50,242 nucleotides of DNA from NCBI RefSeq assembly GCF_009296175.1, contig NZ_VOSK01000025.1, positions 1 to 50,242 on the forward strand, in the 5' to 3' direction. The translations under genes and the position numbers were made by a program. Positions within the stretch are counted from its first letter, which is position 1. The number at the start of each line of letters is the position of its first letter. Of the stretch, positions 26,184 through 35,482 are shown one piece after another. The notes under the pieces are model-generated. The model had not been told where the DNA came from and made no database searches. It was given only the letters and a program-made list of their open reading frames with translations. This DNA comes from Microvirga tunisiensis (GTDB taxonomy: Bacteria > Pseudomonadota > Alphaproteobacteria > Rhizobiales > Beijerinckiaceae).

Positions 26184-27353
26184 ATGTCATTTGCGCCCCT
26201 GTCCTCCGAACCGCGAAGCCAGGTCGACGACCCGTCGAGCCTGGTCATGCGCTTTGGCGCGGACGAGCCCCTGATGATGGATGCAGGCATCGCGCTCGCG
26301 CCCTGGCAGATCGCCTATCAGACCTACGGCACGCTCAATGCCGACAAGTCCAATGCAGTCCTGATCTGCCACGCGCTCACCGGCGATCAGCACGTGGCGA
26401 ACGAGAACCCGGTCACGGGCAAGCCCGGCTGGTGGCTTCCCATGGTCGGCCCCGGCAGGCCGGTGGACACGAATCGCTTCTTCGTGATCTGCGCCAACGT
26501 GATCGGCGGCTGCATGGGCACCACGGGCCCCGCCTCGATCAATCCGGCCACGGGCGAGCCCTACGCGCTCGACTTTCCGGTCGTGACCGTTCGCGACATG
26601 GTGCGGGCGCAGGCCGCCCTCATCGACCGGCTCGGCATCGAGAGCCTGTTCTGCGTCGTCGGCGGCTCCATGGGCGGCATGCAGGTGCTGCAATGGGCCG
26701 TGAGCTACTCCAACCGGGTCTTTTCCGCCCTTCCCATCGCGACAGCCGCCCGCCATTCCGCCCAGAACATCGCCTTCCACGAGGTTGGCCGCCAGGCGGT
26801 GATGGCCGATCCGGAGTGGCGCAGCGGGCGCTACTTGACCGAGGGCACGCGTCCCTCCAAGGGCCTCGCCGTCGCGCGGATGGGCGCGCACATCACCTAT
26901 CTCTCCGAGATGGCCCTGCACCGGAAATTCGGGCGCAACTTCCAGGACCGCAGCGCGCCGACCTTCTCGTTCGACGCCGATTTCCAGATCGAGAGCTACC
27001 TGCGCTACCAGGGCATCGCCTTCGTCGAGCGGTTCGACGCCAATTCCTACCTCTATGTCACGCGGGCGATGGATTACTTCGACATCGCGGCGGAGCATGG
27101 CGGCTCGCTCGCCAAGGCCTTCAAGGGATCGACCACGCGCTTCTGCGTGATTTCGTTCACCTCCGACTGGCTGTTCCCCACCTCCGACTCGCGGGCCATC
27201 GTCCACGCCCTGAATGCGGCCGCGGCCTCCGTCGGCTTCGTCGAGGTGGAGAGCGACAAGGGTCACGACGCCTTCCTGCTCGAAGAGCCCGAGATGTTCG
27301 CGGCAGCAGCCGGCTTCATCGACGCGGCGGCACGGGTGCGGGGCATCGCATGA
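26184..27353 (+). CDS. metX: Homoserine O-acetyltransferase (MetX)
   Basis: Alpha/beta-hydrolase-fold acyltransferase that activates homoserine with acetyl-CoA (or succinyl-CoA in some relatives) for methionine synthesis. 389 aa. Marks are [23 protein letters not shown] (the conserved loop), nucleophile Ser162 in GGSMGGMQ, Asp328 in TSDWLFP and His361 in KGHDAFL. The start is ATG 26184; no clear ribosome site is present, and a hairpin (GTTGTTC-GAAA-GAACGAAC) lies about 15 bases upstream. It overlaps metW by 4 bases (ATGA). A SAM-II riboswitch, frequent before this gene in the class, was looked for and not seen. Confidence 0.94.
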   Translation: MSFAPLSSEPRSQVDDPSSLVMRFGADEPLMMDAGIALAPWQIAYQTYGTLNADKSNAVLICHALTGDQHVANENPVTGKPGWWLPMVGPGRPVDTNRFFVICANVIGGCMGTTGPASINPATGEPYALDFPVVTVRDMVRAQAALIDRLGIESLFCVVGGSMGGMQVLQWAVSYSNRVFSALPIATAARHSAQNIAFHEVGRQAVMADPEWRSGRYLTEGTRPSKGLAVARMGAHITYLSEMALHRKFGRNFQDRSAPTFSFDADFQIESYLRYQGIAFVERFDANSYLYVTRAMDYFDIAAEHGGSLAKAFKGSTTRFCVISFTSDWLFPTSDSRAIVHALNAAAASVGFVEVESDKGHDAFLLEEPEMFAAAAGFIDAAARVRGIA

Positions 27354-27991
27354 CGTTCGCCACCCTTCCCGCAACCGATCTCGAGACCGGTCACCGCCTC
27401 GACTTCCTTCTCGTGGCCGACATGGTCGAGCCGGGCTCCCGCGTGCTCGACATCGGCTGCGGCGACGGCTCGCTGCTGGCGATCCTGCGCGACTGCAAGG
27501 GCGTCGACGGGCGCGGCATCGAGATCTCGCGCGAGGGCGTGAATGCCTGCCTCGCCAAGGGCCTGCCGGTGATTCAGGGCGATGCGGACACGGACCTTGC
27601 CGATTACCCGGACGATGCCTTCGATTATGTGATCCTCTCGCAGACGATCCAGGCGACGCGCCAGCCCAGGGTGGTGCTGGAGCATCTCCTGCGCATCGGC
27701 CGCCGGGCCATCGTGTCTTTCCCCAATTTCGGCCATTGGCGCGTGCGCTTCGACCTCGGGATTCGCGGCCGGATGCCGGTGACCGAGAACATGCCCTATT
27801 CCTGGTACGACACGCCCAACATCCACTTCTGCACCATCCGCGATTTCGTGGAACTGTGCCGCGAGGTCGGCGCGCAGATGGAAAAGGCAGTCGCGCTCAA
27901 TGCCGGCGGTCAGCCCATGCGCGTGACCCTGCCCTGGTGGGTGTGGAACCTGCTCGGCGACCAGGCCGTATTTTTGCTCAAGCGGCGGTAA
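27350..27991 (+). CDS. metW: Methionine biosynthesis protein MetW (methyltransferase-like)
   Basis: 213-residue class I methyltransferase-fold protein. The SAM-binding signature is [15 protein letters not shown] (residues 33-47). It is followed by [48 protein letters not shown], and later [11 protein letters not shown] and [19 protein letters not shown], which are diagnostic for MetW. MetW works with MetX in proteobacteria and is generally required for homoserine acylation in such pairs. The ATG overlaps the metX stop, so the two are translationally coupled. Confidence 0.94.
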   Translation: MTFATLPATDLETGHRLDFLLVADMVEPGSRVLDIGCGDGSLLAILRDCKGVDGRGIEISREGVNACLAKGLPVIQGDADTDLADYPDDAFDYVILSQTIQATRQPRVVLEHLLRIGRRAIVSFPNFGHWRVRFDLGIRGRMPVTENMPYSWYDTPNIHFCTIRDFVELCREVGAQMEKAVALNAGGQPMRVTLPWWVWNLLGDQAVFLLKRR

Positions 27992-28000
27992 TTCACTTTC

Positions 28001-28108
28001 TGTCATTCCCGGCCGGAGATGGCGAAGCCATCGCAGGGGAAGGGAACCCATCGGCTCAGAAGGGGAGTGGATCCCCTTCCCGCGCCTTCGGCTCGCCGGG
28101 GATGACAC
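28001..28108. repeat. Intergenic repeat family A, copy 8
   Basis: Opens TGTCATTCCCGGCCGGAG and closes GCTCGCCGGGGATGACAC, with inner GGGGAAGGGAACCCATC and GGATCCCCTTCCC arms. Confidence 0.85.
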
Positions 28109-28114
28109 TCTCCA

Positions 28115-28226
28115 CGTCATGACCGTCCCCGGACTTGATCCGGGGATCAGTCCCGGCCATCCCGATACGGTAAGGCTCGGCGCTTCATGCAATCGAGATC
28201 ACCGGCACAAGGCCGGCGATGACGTG
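28115..28226. repeat. Intergenic repeat family C, copy 4 (extended)
   Basis: CGTCATGACCGTCCCCGGAC..CCGGGGATC at the left, a spacer with ATCCCGATACGG, then ATCACCGGCACAAGGCCGGC and GATGACG at the right. Confidence 0.75.
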
Positions 28227-28235
28227 AACGCGCGA

Positions 28236-29168
28236 TTACCCCTCCGTCTCCGCCAGCGGGTGCAGATCGCGCACCATGCTCTTCAGGCGCTCGTCGAGCA
28301 CGTGGGTATAGATCTGCGTCGTCGAAATGTCGGAATGACCCAGCAGTTCCTGCACCACGCGTAGGTCGGCTCCATTCTGGAGCAGATGGCTGGCGAAGGC
28401 GTGGCGGAGCACGTGGGGGCTGATCTTATCGGCTCTCAGGCCGGCTGCCCCGGCCACCACCTTCAGGTCGCGGGCAAAGGCCTGGCGGGTGAGATGGCCG
28501 CTCTCGCTGTCGGCTGGAAACAGCCAAGGGCCAACGGCCTTTGTCCGCTCCTCCAGCAGAGCGAGATAGGCGCGGGCCGCGTCCTGCGCCGCATCGGTGA
28601 GCGGAACGAGCCGCTCCTTCGCCCCCTTGCCGCGCACCACGAGGAACCGGTCGCGGGTCTTGGCGGCGCTGCGCGGCAGGGCGATCAGTTCCGAGACGCG
28701 CAGGCCCGTGGCGTAGAGCAGTTCCAGCAGGCAGGCCATGCGGGCGGCCCGCAGGCGCTCGGCGGGCGCGGCTTCCGGGTGCTGGACGCCCTCGTAAGCC
28801 ACCTGCAGGAGACGGTCGACTTCCGCGACGGACAAGACCTTCGGCAGCGCCCTTCCCCGCTTCGGCGCCGAGACGGCAGCCGTCGGGTTGGCGGGGGCAT
28901 AGCCTTCCACGTAAAGGAACTTGTGGAACTGGCGCACGGCCGAGAGCCTGCGGGCGGCAGAGGAGGCCTTCAGGCCCCGCTCCTCCAGGCTCGCCATGAA
29001 GCCCCGGACGGTGGCGGAAGTCGCATTGTCGGGCTGACAGCCTGCTTCCTTTAGGTAAGCGAGATAATCGTCGAGATCGCGCCGGTAGGCATCGAGCGTG
29101 TTCTTGGAGGCGCCGCGCTCCGCGGCCAGCATGTCGAGAAAGAGGTTGGCATGGCGCGCGCCGCTCAT
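28236..29168 (-). CDS. xerD: Site-specific tyrosine recombinase XerD
   Basis: Recombinase that with XerC resolves chromosome dimers at dif under FtsK control. 310 aa. An N-terminal SAM-like core-binding domain (LDMLAAERGASKNTLDAYRRDLDDYL) precedes the catalytic domain. All catalytic residues are visible: Arg157 (ATGLRVSEL), Lys181 (VRGKGAKE), His252 and Arg255 (HVLRHAF), His278 (LLGHSD) and nucleophile Tyr287 (TTQIYTHV). The start overlaps the 49-codon gene upstream by 4 bases. The order aroB-aroK / small protein-xerD, with the two sides divergent, is frequent in the order. Confidence 0.95.
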   Translation of the reverse strand: MSGARHANLFLDMLAAERGASKNTLDAYRRDLDDYLAYLKEAGCQPDNATSATVRGFMASLEERGLKASSAARRLSAVRQFHKFLYVEGYAPANPTAAVSAPKRGRALPKVLSVAEVDRLLQVAYEGVQHPEAAPAERLRAARMACLLELLYATGLRVSELIALPRSAAKTRDRFLVVRGKGAKERLVPLTDAAQDAARAYLALLEERTKAVGPWLFPADSESGHLTRQAFARDLKVVAGAAGLRADKISPHVLRHAFASHLLQNGADLRVVQELLGHSDISTTQIYTHVLDERLKSMVRDLHPLAETEG

Positions 29169-29314
29169 GAAGACGAAGGCGTGCGGCTGGTGGGAACCGG
29201 AACCGTGATCTCGCGCGGATCGGGCTTGACGAAGGTCGCCAGGGCGAACATGGCGGCAAAGCCAAGGCCCGCGAGAATGGCGACGATGAGGAGAAACCGG
29301 AACAGGGTGGGCAC
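29165..29314 (-). CDS. Small single-pass membrane protein, 49 aa, cotranscribed with xerD
   Basis: One membrane helix (LFRFLLIVAILAGLGFAAMFALATFV) followed by a short outside tail KPDPREITVPVPTSR. I know this layout as a conserved unnamed small protein next to xerD in many Rhizobiales. GTG 29314 has AAGAGG at 6 bases. A longer frame to 29368 lacks support. Its stop overlaps the xerD start (ATGA). Function unknown. Confidence 0.75.
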   Translation of the reverse strand: MPTLFRFLLIVAILAGLGFAAMFALATFVKPDPREITVPVPTSRTPSSS

Positions 29315-29451
29315 GTGAGCCTCTTGAAGCGTTGAAACGCTAGAACCATGCCCGAACGGCGAAGGCAAGTCCTTCTCTTCGGTTAAGTTTGAGAGGAATA
29401 GGGGGATAACGCCCTTGTGACAGGGCGCCGCGCCCGTGCTAGGACTGACCC

Positions 29452-30084
29452 ATGAACAATATCAGCCGCTTCAATTCGCTCGATGAAGTCGGCGGGCAAG
29501 ACCAGGCAAGCCAGCGCGGCCATCCCATCAGCCGCCAGCTCGGCACGCGATCGCTTGTGCTCGTCGGGCTCATGGGCGCCGGAAAGAGCACCGTGGGCCG
29601 CAGGCTCGCACAGACGCTCAAGCTGCCTTTCCGTGACGCCGATCACGAGATCGAGGCCGCGGCCGGCATGACGATCCCCGAGATCTTCGCCATTCACGGC
29701 GAAGATCATTTCCGCGACGGCGAGCGCCGCGTGATCGCCCGCCTCCTGCAGGAGGGACCGATCGTGCTCGCCACCGGCGGCGGCGCCTTCATGAACGAGG
29801 AGACCCGTCGGCGCATCGCCGAGCATGGCATCTCGCTCTGGCTCAAGGCGGATCTCGACATTCTCATGCGTCGTGTCCGCAAGCGATCGACCCGCCCCCT
29901 TCTGCAGAATCCCGACCCGGAAGGAACCATGCGCCGCCTGATGGAGCTGCGCCATCCGGTCTATGCCACGGCGGACATCACCATCGATTCCCACGAGGCA
30001 CCGCATGACCGGGTGGTCGCCGACGCCATCAAGGCTCTCGCCGAGTGGTTCGCACGCGAAAAGCAAGGGAGCGCCGAGCCATGA
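29452..30084 (+). CDS. aroK: Shikimate kinase
   Basis: Phosphorylates shikimate with ATP, the fifth shikimate-pathway step. 210 aa with an N-terminal extension of about 30 residues. Walker A is GLMGAGKST (39-47). The shikimate-binding DADHEIE is at about 59, ATGGGAF at about 103, the lid is KRSTRPLLQ, and the adenine-binding region is ELRHPVYATAD. The stop overlaps aroB (ATGA), implying coupled translation of consecutive pathway enzymes. Confidence 0.95.
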   Translation: MNNISRFNSLDEVGGQDQASQRGHPISRQLGTRSLVLVGLMGAGKSTVGRRLAQTLKLPFRDADHEIEAAAGMTIPEIFAIHGEDHFRDGERRVIARLLQEGPIVLATGGGAFMNEETRRRIAEHGISLWLKADLDILMRRVRKRSTRPLLQNPDPEGTMRRLMELRHPVYATADITIDSHEAPHDRVVADAIKALAEWFAREKQGSAEP

Positions 30085-31229
30085 CGAGCGCAGCCGCCGG
30101 GATGGAGAGCCCATCCTTCATCACGGTTCCGGTCCCGCTCGGCGACAGGGCCTATGACATCCTGGTCGGGCGCGGCCTGATCGCGACGGCCGGCTCGCGG
30201 ATTGCAGCGCTCGGTGCGCGCGCCGCCGCCATCGTGACGGACGAGCACGTGGGGCCGCTCTACGCCGAGGCCCTTGCAAGATCCTTGAACGACCAGGGCC
30301 TGCGCACCTCGGTGACTACGCTTCCGCCCGGTGAGGCCACCAAATCCTATGCGAGCCTGGAACAGGTCTGCGATGCGGTGCTGGCTGCCCGGATCGAGCG
30401 CGGGGATCTCGTGGTGGCGCTCGGCGGCGGCGTGATCGGAGATCTCGCGGGTTTTGCGGCCGCGGTGGTGCGCCGGGGCGTGCGTTTCGTCCAGGTGCCG
30501 ACCAGCCTGCTCTCCCAGGTCGATTCCTCCGTCGGCGGCAAGACCGGCATCAATTCGCGCCACGGCAAGAATCTCGTCGGCGCCTTCCATCAGCCGAGCC
30601 TGGTCCTTGCCGACACCGCCCTCCTCGACACTCTGCCGATCCGCGAAATGCGCGCAGGCTACGCGGAGGTGGCGAAGTACGGCCTCATCGACGACGAGCG
30701 CTTCTTCGCCTGGTGCGAAGCCAATTGGCAGGGCGTCTTCACCGGTGGGCCCGAGCGGGACGAGGCCGTGGCGCAGAGCTGCCGCGCCAAGGCCGACGTG
30801 GTGGTGCGCGACGAGCACGAGAACGGTGATCGTGCGCTGCTCAATCTCGGCCACACCTTCGGCCATGCGCTCGAGCGGATCACGCGTTACGATTCCGCGC
30901 GCCTCGTCCATGGCGAAGGCGTCGCGATCGGCCTGGCCCTCGCCTTCCGCTTCTCCGCCTCGCTCGGGTTGTGCCCGGCGGCCGATGCGCAGCGCGTCGA
31001 AGCCCATCTATCGGCCGCTGGACTTCCCACGCGCCTCTCCCATGTTCCCGGTGGCTGCGGCACGGCCGACGAGCTGCTCGACGCCATGGCCCAGGACAAG
31101 AAGGTGAAAGGCGGCGCCCTGACCTTCATCCTGGCCCGACGCATCGGGCAGAGCTTCATCGCTCCCGGCATCGAGGCCGACAAGGTCCGCACCTTCCTGG
31201 AAAGCGAACTCAACCCGTCACGGTCATGA
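30081..31229 (+). CDS. aroB: 3-dehydroquinate synthase
   Basis: NAD- and metal-dependent cyclisation of DAHP to 3-dehydroquinate, the second shikimate step. 382 aa. Marks are LPPGEATKSYASLEQVCDA, the nucleotide-binding VALGGGVIGDLAGFAAAVVRRG, PTSLLSQVDSSVGGKTGIN, AEVAKYG, and metal ligands in NLGHTFGHALE and LVHGEGVAIGLA. ATG 30081 overlaps the aroK stop, and its stop overlaps the next gene by 4 bases, so aroK, aroB and the CorC-type gene form one coupled operon. Confidence 0.95.
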   Translation: MTSAAAGMESPSFITVPVPLGDRAYDILVGRGLIATAGSRIAALGARAAAIVTDEHVGPLYAEALARSLNDQGLRTSVTTLPPGEATKSYASLEQVCDAVLAARIERGDLVVALGGGVIGDLAGFAAAVVRRGVRFVQVPTSLLSQVDSSVGGKTGINSRHGKNLVGAFHQPSLVLADTALLDTLPIREMRAGYAEVAKYGLIDDERFFAWCEANWQGVFTGGPERDEAVAQSCRAKADVVVRDEHENGDRALLNLGHTFGHALERITRYDSARLVHGEGVAIGLALAFRFSASLGLCPAADAQRVEAHLSAAGLPTRLSHVPGGCGTADELLDAMAQDKKVKGGALTFILARRIGQSFIAPGIEADKVRTFLESELNPSRS

Positions 31230-32524
31230 TCGAAGAATCCTCCGGCGATCTCTGGTTTGCCGCCCTGGTCGTCATCTTCTGCCTTCTGCTCTCGGCCTTC
31301 TTCTCGGCCGGCGAGACGGCCTTCACGGGCGCATTGCGGTCCCGCATGCTGGTCCTGGAGAGGAGCGGCGACCGGCGCGCCAAGCTGGTCAACCGCCTGC
31401 TCGAAATTCGCGAGCGCTTCATCGGCACGGTGCTGATCGGCAACAACATCGTCAATATCGGCGTCTCGGCCTTTGCCACCAGTGTGCTCGTCGCGATCTT
31501 CGGCGACGAGGGCGCGATCTACGCCACCGTCATCATGTCGATCCTGGTGATCGTCTTCGCCGAGGTTCTGCCGAAGACCCTTGCGATCTCGTCTCCCGAG
31601 ACCGTGTCGCTCTTCCTCTCGCGGCCCATGTCCTGGGCCGTAGCGCTGCTGGGACCGCTCGCCATCGCCATCGAGCGGATCGTGCGGCTCATGCTGCTGC
31701 CCTTCGGCATTCGGATCGGGGAGAACACGCCCATCCTCTCGGCCAGCGAGGAGATCCGCGGTCAGGTCGCTTTGCTGCACAAGGAAGGTGGCGTCGCCAA
31801 GGTAGAGCGCGACATGCTGGGCGGCCTCCTCGATCTCGAAGACCTGACCGTTTCGGAGGTCATGGTTCACCGCACCAAGATGCGCACCATCAACGCGGAT
31901 CTCACCTCGGAGGAGATCGTCCGTGAGGTGCTCTCCTCGCCCTATACCCGCATGCCGCTCTGGCGCGACAGCCAGGAGAACATCGTCGGCGTGCTCCACG
32001 CCAAGGATCTGCTGCGGGCGCTCGATGCAGTCGGCGGCGACGCGAGCAAGCTCAAGGTCGAGGCAATTGCGCTCGAGACCTGGTTCGTGCCGGACACCAC
32101 CTCCCTGCGCGATCAGCTAAAGGCCTTTCTCGCCAAGAAGACCCACTTCGCTCTCGTGGTGGACGAATACGGCGAGGTGATGGGTCTGGTGACGCTCGAG
32201 GACATCCTCGAAGAGATCGTCGGCGACATCAAGGACGAGCACGATCTCTCGGTTCAGGGCGTGCGGCCCCAGCCCAACGGCTCGGTGAACGTCGACGGCT
32301 CCGTGCCGATCCGCGACCTCAACCGCGCCATGGACTGGAACCTGCCGGACGAAGAGGCGACCACCATCGCGGGTCTCGTCATCCATGAGGCGCAGACCAT
32401 TCCCGACACGGGCCAGATCTTCACCTTCCACGGCTTCCGCTTCCAGGTGCTGCGCAAGTCGCGCAACCGGATCATGGCGGTGAGGATTACGCCGCTCACA
32501 CACGTGCGCGCCAAGGCTGAGTGA
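31226..32524 (+). CDS. HlyC/CorC family transporter (DUF21-CBS-CorC)
   Basis: 432-residue membrane protein of the CorC/HlyC family, linked to magnesium or cobalt efflux. The N-terminal DUF21 domain (residues 1-190) has three to four helices with SAFFSAGETAFTGALRSRM and GNNIVNIGVSAFAT. A CBS pair follows (VSEVMVHRTKMRTI, YTRMPLWRDSQENIVGVLHAKDLL; FALVVDEYGEVMGLVTLEDILEEIVGDI). The C-terminal CorC_HlyC domain runs from VDGSVPIRDLNRAMDW. It is coupled to aroB by an ATGA overlap, an arrangement common in Rhizobiales without an obvious metabolic reason. Hemolysin activity is not implied. Confidence 0.92.
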   Translation: MIEESSGDLWFAALVVIFCLLLSAFFSAGETAFTGALRSRMLVLERSGDRRAKLVNRLLEIRERFIGTVLIGNNIVNIGVSAFATSVLVAIFGDEGAIYATVIMSILVIVFAEVLPKTLAISSPETVSLFLSRPMSWAVALLGPLAIAIERIVRLMLLPFGIRIGENTPILSASEEIRGQVALLHKEGGVAKVERDMLGGLLDLEDLTVSEVMVHRTKMRTINADLTSEEIVREVLSSPYTRMPLWRDSQENIVGVLHAKDLLRALDAVGGDASKLKVEAIALETWFVPDTTSLRDQLKAFLAKKTHFALVVDEYGEVMGLVTLEDILEEIVGDIKDEHDLSVQGVRPQPNGSVNVDGSVPIRDLNRAMDWNLPDEEATTIAGLVIHEAQTIPDTGQIFTFHGFRFQVLRKSRNRIMAVRITPLTHVRAKAE

Positions 32525-32563
32525 TCCTCGCTGCTTTAAGGTGTGACCGACATTCATTTCCGA

Positions 32564-32652
32564 CGTCATCACCGGCCTTGTGCCGGTGATCCCGATGCGA
32601 GAGACGCCGCACCTTTCCAATCGAGATGGCCGCGACAAGCCCGGCCATGACA
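32564..32652. repeat. Intergenic repeat family C, copy 5
   Basis: GTCATCACCGGCCTTGTGCC with GGTGATCCC at the left and GATGGCCGCGACAAGCCCGG with CCATGAC at the right. It lies between convergent genes. Confidence 0.8.
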
Positions 32653-32712
32653 CAAAAATGACGTCCCCGGATCGCCGGTCGGACTCTCGGGATGAGGGCA
32701 GAGATCGCTGAA

Positions 32713-33582
32713 TCAGGTTTTCAGAAACCCCACCAGCGCCGCGTTGACAGCGTCAGGCTCCTCGTGCTGGACCCAGTGGGTGGCGTTCTCGATCCAGCGA
32801 ACGTCCCCGGTCTCACAAAGGGAAAGACTCGCCTCCGCCAATCCCTTCTCCAGAAATCGGTCGCGTGTTCCCCAGATGACGAGCGTCGGCGAACGGACGG
32901 TGGAATCCGGCATGCCGGGTTTCAAGGGCAGAGCCCGATACCAGTTCAGCATGGCGGTGAGCGCGCCGGGCTGCGACCAAGCTTTCTCGTATCGAGCGAC
33001 ATCCCCGTCCGAAAACGTGCCGCGGCGGCTCGTGCGCACAAGGGCATCCTTGAGGCTGCGATAACCATTGGCCGAGAGCATGGCCTCGGGCAGACGCGGG
33101 ATCTGGAAAAACCCGACATATAGGCTTCTCAGCATCTGGCTCGGATGTGAGCGCATATACGATCCGGCAACGCTCGGATGAGGCGCATTGAGAACAACAA
33201 GCTTTGCGACGCGATCCGGATAGCGGGAGGCCGTCCACCAGGCGACGAGCCCGCCCCAATCGTGGCCGATGACGGAAAACGTCCCGCGCCCGAGCGCATC
33301 GGCCAGTCCGACGACGTCCTTCGCCAGCGTGTCGAGGTCGTAGGCGCGTCGGCCTTCGGGCTTGTCGCTGAGATGGTAGCCGCGCTGATCCGGCACGAGC
33401 ACCCGAAAGCCGGCATCCGTCAACGGACCGATCTGATAGCGCCATCCCCACCAGAATTCGGGAAAGCCGTGGAGCAGGATCACGAGCGGCCCGTCCGCCG
33501 GCCCCGCCTCGACGGCATGAAGCGTCACGCCGTTGACCCGATGGCGGACGCCCGCCGTTTGAGGATCGAAGGTCTGGATCAT
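32713..33582 (-). CDS. Alpha/beta hydrolase, epoxide hydrolase/haloacid dehalogenase-like
   Basis: 289-residue soluble hydrolase. The oxyanion motif [11 protein letters not shown] is at 38-48. The nucleophile elbow GHDWGG carries Asp108 in place of Ser, as in epoxide hydrolases and fluoroacetate-dehalogenase-like enzymes. The acid is Asp241 (GTRDRF) and the base His269 ([10 protein letters not shown]). Cap-domain tyrosines that activate epoxides are plausible ([15 protein letters not shown]). The start overlaps the stop of the upstream ABC exporter gene by 4 bases, so the two are coupled. Substrate unknown. Confidence 0.87.
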   Translation of the reverse strand: MIQTFDPQTAGVRHRVNGVTLHAVEAGPADGPLVILLHGFPEFWWGWRYQIGPLTDAGFRVLVPDQRGYHLSDKPEGRRAYDLDTLAKDVVGLADALGRGTFSVIGHDWGGLVAWWTASRYPDRVAKLVVLNAPHPSVAGSYMRSHPSQMLRSLYVGFFQIPRLPEAMLSANGYRSLKDALVRTSRRGTFSDGDVARYEKAWSQPGALTAMLNWYRALPLKPGMPDSTVRSPTLVIWGTRDRFLEKGLAEASLSLCETGDVRWIENATHWVQHEEPDAVNAALVGFLKT

Positions 33583-35372
33583 GCGTGGGCCGACACCTTC
33601 ACGCGCTTCGGAGGCTCTTCGACAGCCATGAACTGCGCCTTCGCGAGCTCCGCGAAGCGGCCGCCCTTCGCCACGAGCTCCTCGAAGGTCCCGGTCTCGA
33701 TCACGCGTCCCTGATCGAAGACGAGAATGCGGTTGGCGTTGCGGATGGTGGCAAGGCGATGGGCGATGACGAAGGTCGTACGTCCCTTCATCACCTCGTC
33801 CAAAGCCCTTTGCAGCTTCTGCTCCGTTGCAGCATCGAGCGCGCTCGTCGCCTCGTCGAGGATCAGGATCGGCGGATTCTTCAACAACGCGCGGGCGATC
33901 GACAGGCGCTGGCGCTCGCCGCCGGAGAGGGAGCGCCCGCGCTCGCCGATGACCGTGTCGAGCCCCTCCGTCTGGCGCGAGATGAACTCGATGGCCTGCG
34001 CCCGCTCCAATGCCTCGATCATCTCCGCGTCGGTGGCATCGGGCCGCCCGACCTGCAGGTTCTCGCGTATGGTGCGGGCAAACAGCATCGGCTCCTGGAA
34101 CACCACGCCGATGTTGCGCCGCAGGGACGAGAGCGTGACGTCGCGGATGTCGAGACCATCGATGCGGATGCTGCCCGATTGCGGATCGAAGGCCCGGTGT
34201 AGAAGCCCCAGGGTGGTCGACTTGCCGGAACCGGTGGCGCCCACCAGCGCCACGTTTTCGCCCGCTTGAACGCTAAAGGTCAGATCCTGCACGGCGGAGC
34301 GCTTCCCGTCATAGGAGAAGCTCACATTGTCGAAGACGACGTCGCCCTGGTAGCGTTCCACGTTCCTGGCATTGGCGCGGTCGTGAACGACGGGCGCCGT
34401 GTCCAGGATCTCGAAGAATTCCTGCAGTTTCGGCGCCTGCATGAAGAGCTGGTTGATGAAGCTCACCGCCTGCTCCAGCCGACCGATCAGCATGGTGGCC
34501 ATGCTCATGAACATGACGATCTCGCCGATGGTGGCCAACCCGTTCAGATGCAGCCAGGTGCCGAGGAGAAAGACCGCCGTGACCGTGATCGTGGCCGAGG
34601 CCCGGGAGGCGACGGATGCCAAAGCCCACCAGGACAGCACCGGGTTCTGCGCCTGGAGCAGTTGCTGGATGATGGTCCGCAGCGAGCGGCTCTCGGCCTC
34701 GACGCGGGTGAAGGACTGGATGACCGGCACGTTGCCGAGCGCGTCGGAGGCGTGCTCGGCGAGGCTCGAATGATAGCGCTCAACTGTCCCCTGCAGGGTT
34801 TCCGTCTTGCGCAGCACGATGGCGGTGAGAAGCGCGAACACCGCCACGAGCGCCACGAGGAGCAGGCCGAGGCGCCAGTTCAGGAACACGGTCAGCGGCA
34901 GGAGGACGACGAGCGCGATGATCGCCGAGAGATGCTCGCGGAAGAAGCCGAGCCAGAGCCAGGACATGGCGCCCGAGCCTTCCAGCATGACCTTCAACAC
35001 ACGGCCCGAATGAGTCGAGGTGTGGAAGGCGAGCGGCAGCTCGAGTACATGCTCGAAGTAATTCGCCACCACGGCCAGCCGACGGCGATGCGCAAGGCGG
35101 TCTGCATGCAGTGCCACGAGCGCGCCCGCTCCGATGGAGAACAGTCCGAAAGCCACCCAGGCGAGAATGAGCGGCATGAGAACGCCGAACGTTACAGGCG
35201 ATGAGTTTGGCATCTGGGCGCGGGTGAGCACGTCGATGATGCGCCCGAACAGGATGGGCTCCGCGAAAGCCGATATGGCAAGGGCGATATTGGCCAGGGC
35301 CAGCAAGGCCCCGATCCTCATATCGGACCCGAGCTGGCCCAGAACACGGATATATAGCCTGATCAGCCGCAT
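33579..35372 (-). CDS. ABC exporter, fused permease-ATPase, NdvA/ChvA (cyclic beta-1,2-glucan) type
   Basis: 597-residue half transporter that acts as a homodimer. Residues 1-310 hold six membrane helices ([28 protein letters not shown]-type segments). The ATPase follows with [13 protein letters not shown], the Q-loop [16 protein letters not shown], the signature [16 protein letters not shown], Walker [13 protein letters not shown] and switch IAHRLAT. Length and N-terminus ([12 protein letters not shown]) fit glucan exporters NdvA/ChvA, which export cyclic beta-1,2-glucan to the periplasm for osmotic adaptation. No glucan synthase (ndvB) is present in the window, so the substrate is inferred. 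It is followed by a coupled hydrolase gene. Confidence 0.87.
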   Translation of the reverse strand: MRLIRLYIRVLGQLGSDMRIGALLALANIALAISAFAEPILFGRIIDVLTRAQMPNSSPVTFGVLMPLILAWVAFGLFSIGAGALVALHADRLAHRRRLAVVANYFEHVLELPLAFHTSTHSGRVLKVMLEGSGAMSWLWLGFFREHLSAIIALVVLLPLTVFLNWRLGLLLVALVAVFALLTAIVLRKTETLQGTVERYHSSLAEHASDALGNVPVIQSFTRVEAESRSLRTIIQQLLQAQNPVLSWWALASVASRASATITVTAVFLLGTWLHLNGLATIGEIVMFMSMATMLIGRLEQAVSFINQLFMQAPKLQEFFEILDTAPVVHDRANARNVERYQGDVVFDNVSFSYDGKRSAVQDLTFSVQAGENVALVGATGSGKSTTLGLLHRAFDPQSGSIRIDGLDIRDVTLSSLRRNIGVVFQEPMLFARTIRENLQVGRPDATDAEMIEALERAQAIEFISRQTEGLDTVIGERGRSLSGGERQRLSIARALLKNPPILILDEATSALDAATEQKLQRALDEVMKGRTTFVIAHRLATIRNANRILVFDQGRVIETGTFEELVAKGGRFAELAKAQFMAVEEPPKRVKVSAHA

Positions 35373-35482
35373 GGGGATCTACCTGCGAACGTGACGAACT
35401 CCGCGAAGGACACTGCGCCTCCGGTCGAGATTTGCGCACTTCATGCCGCTTGAAAAGCCGGGACTTTCCGGACCGTATCTTT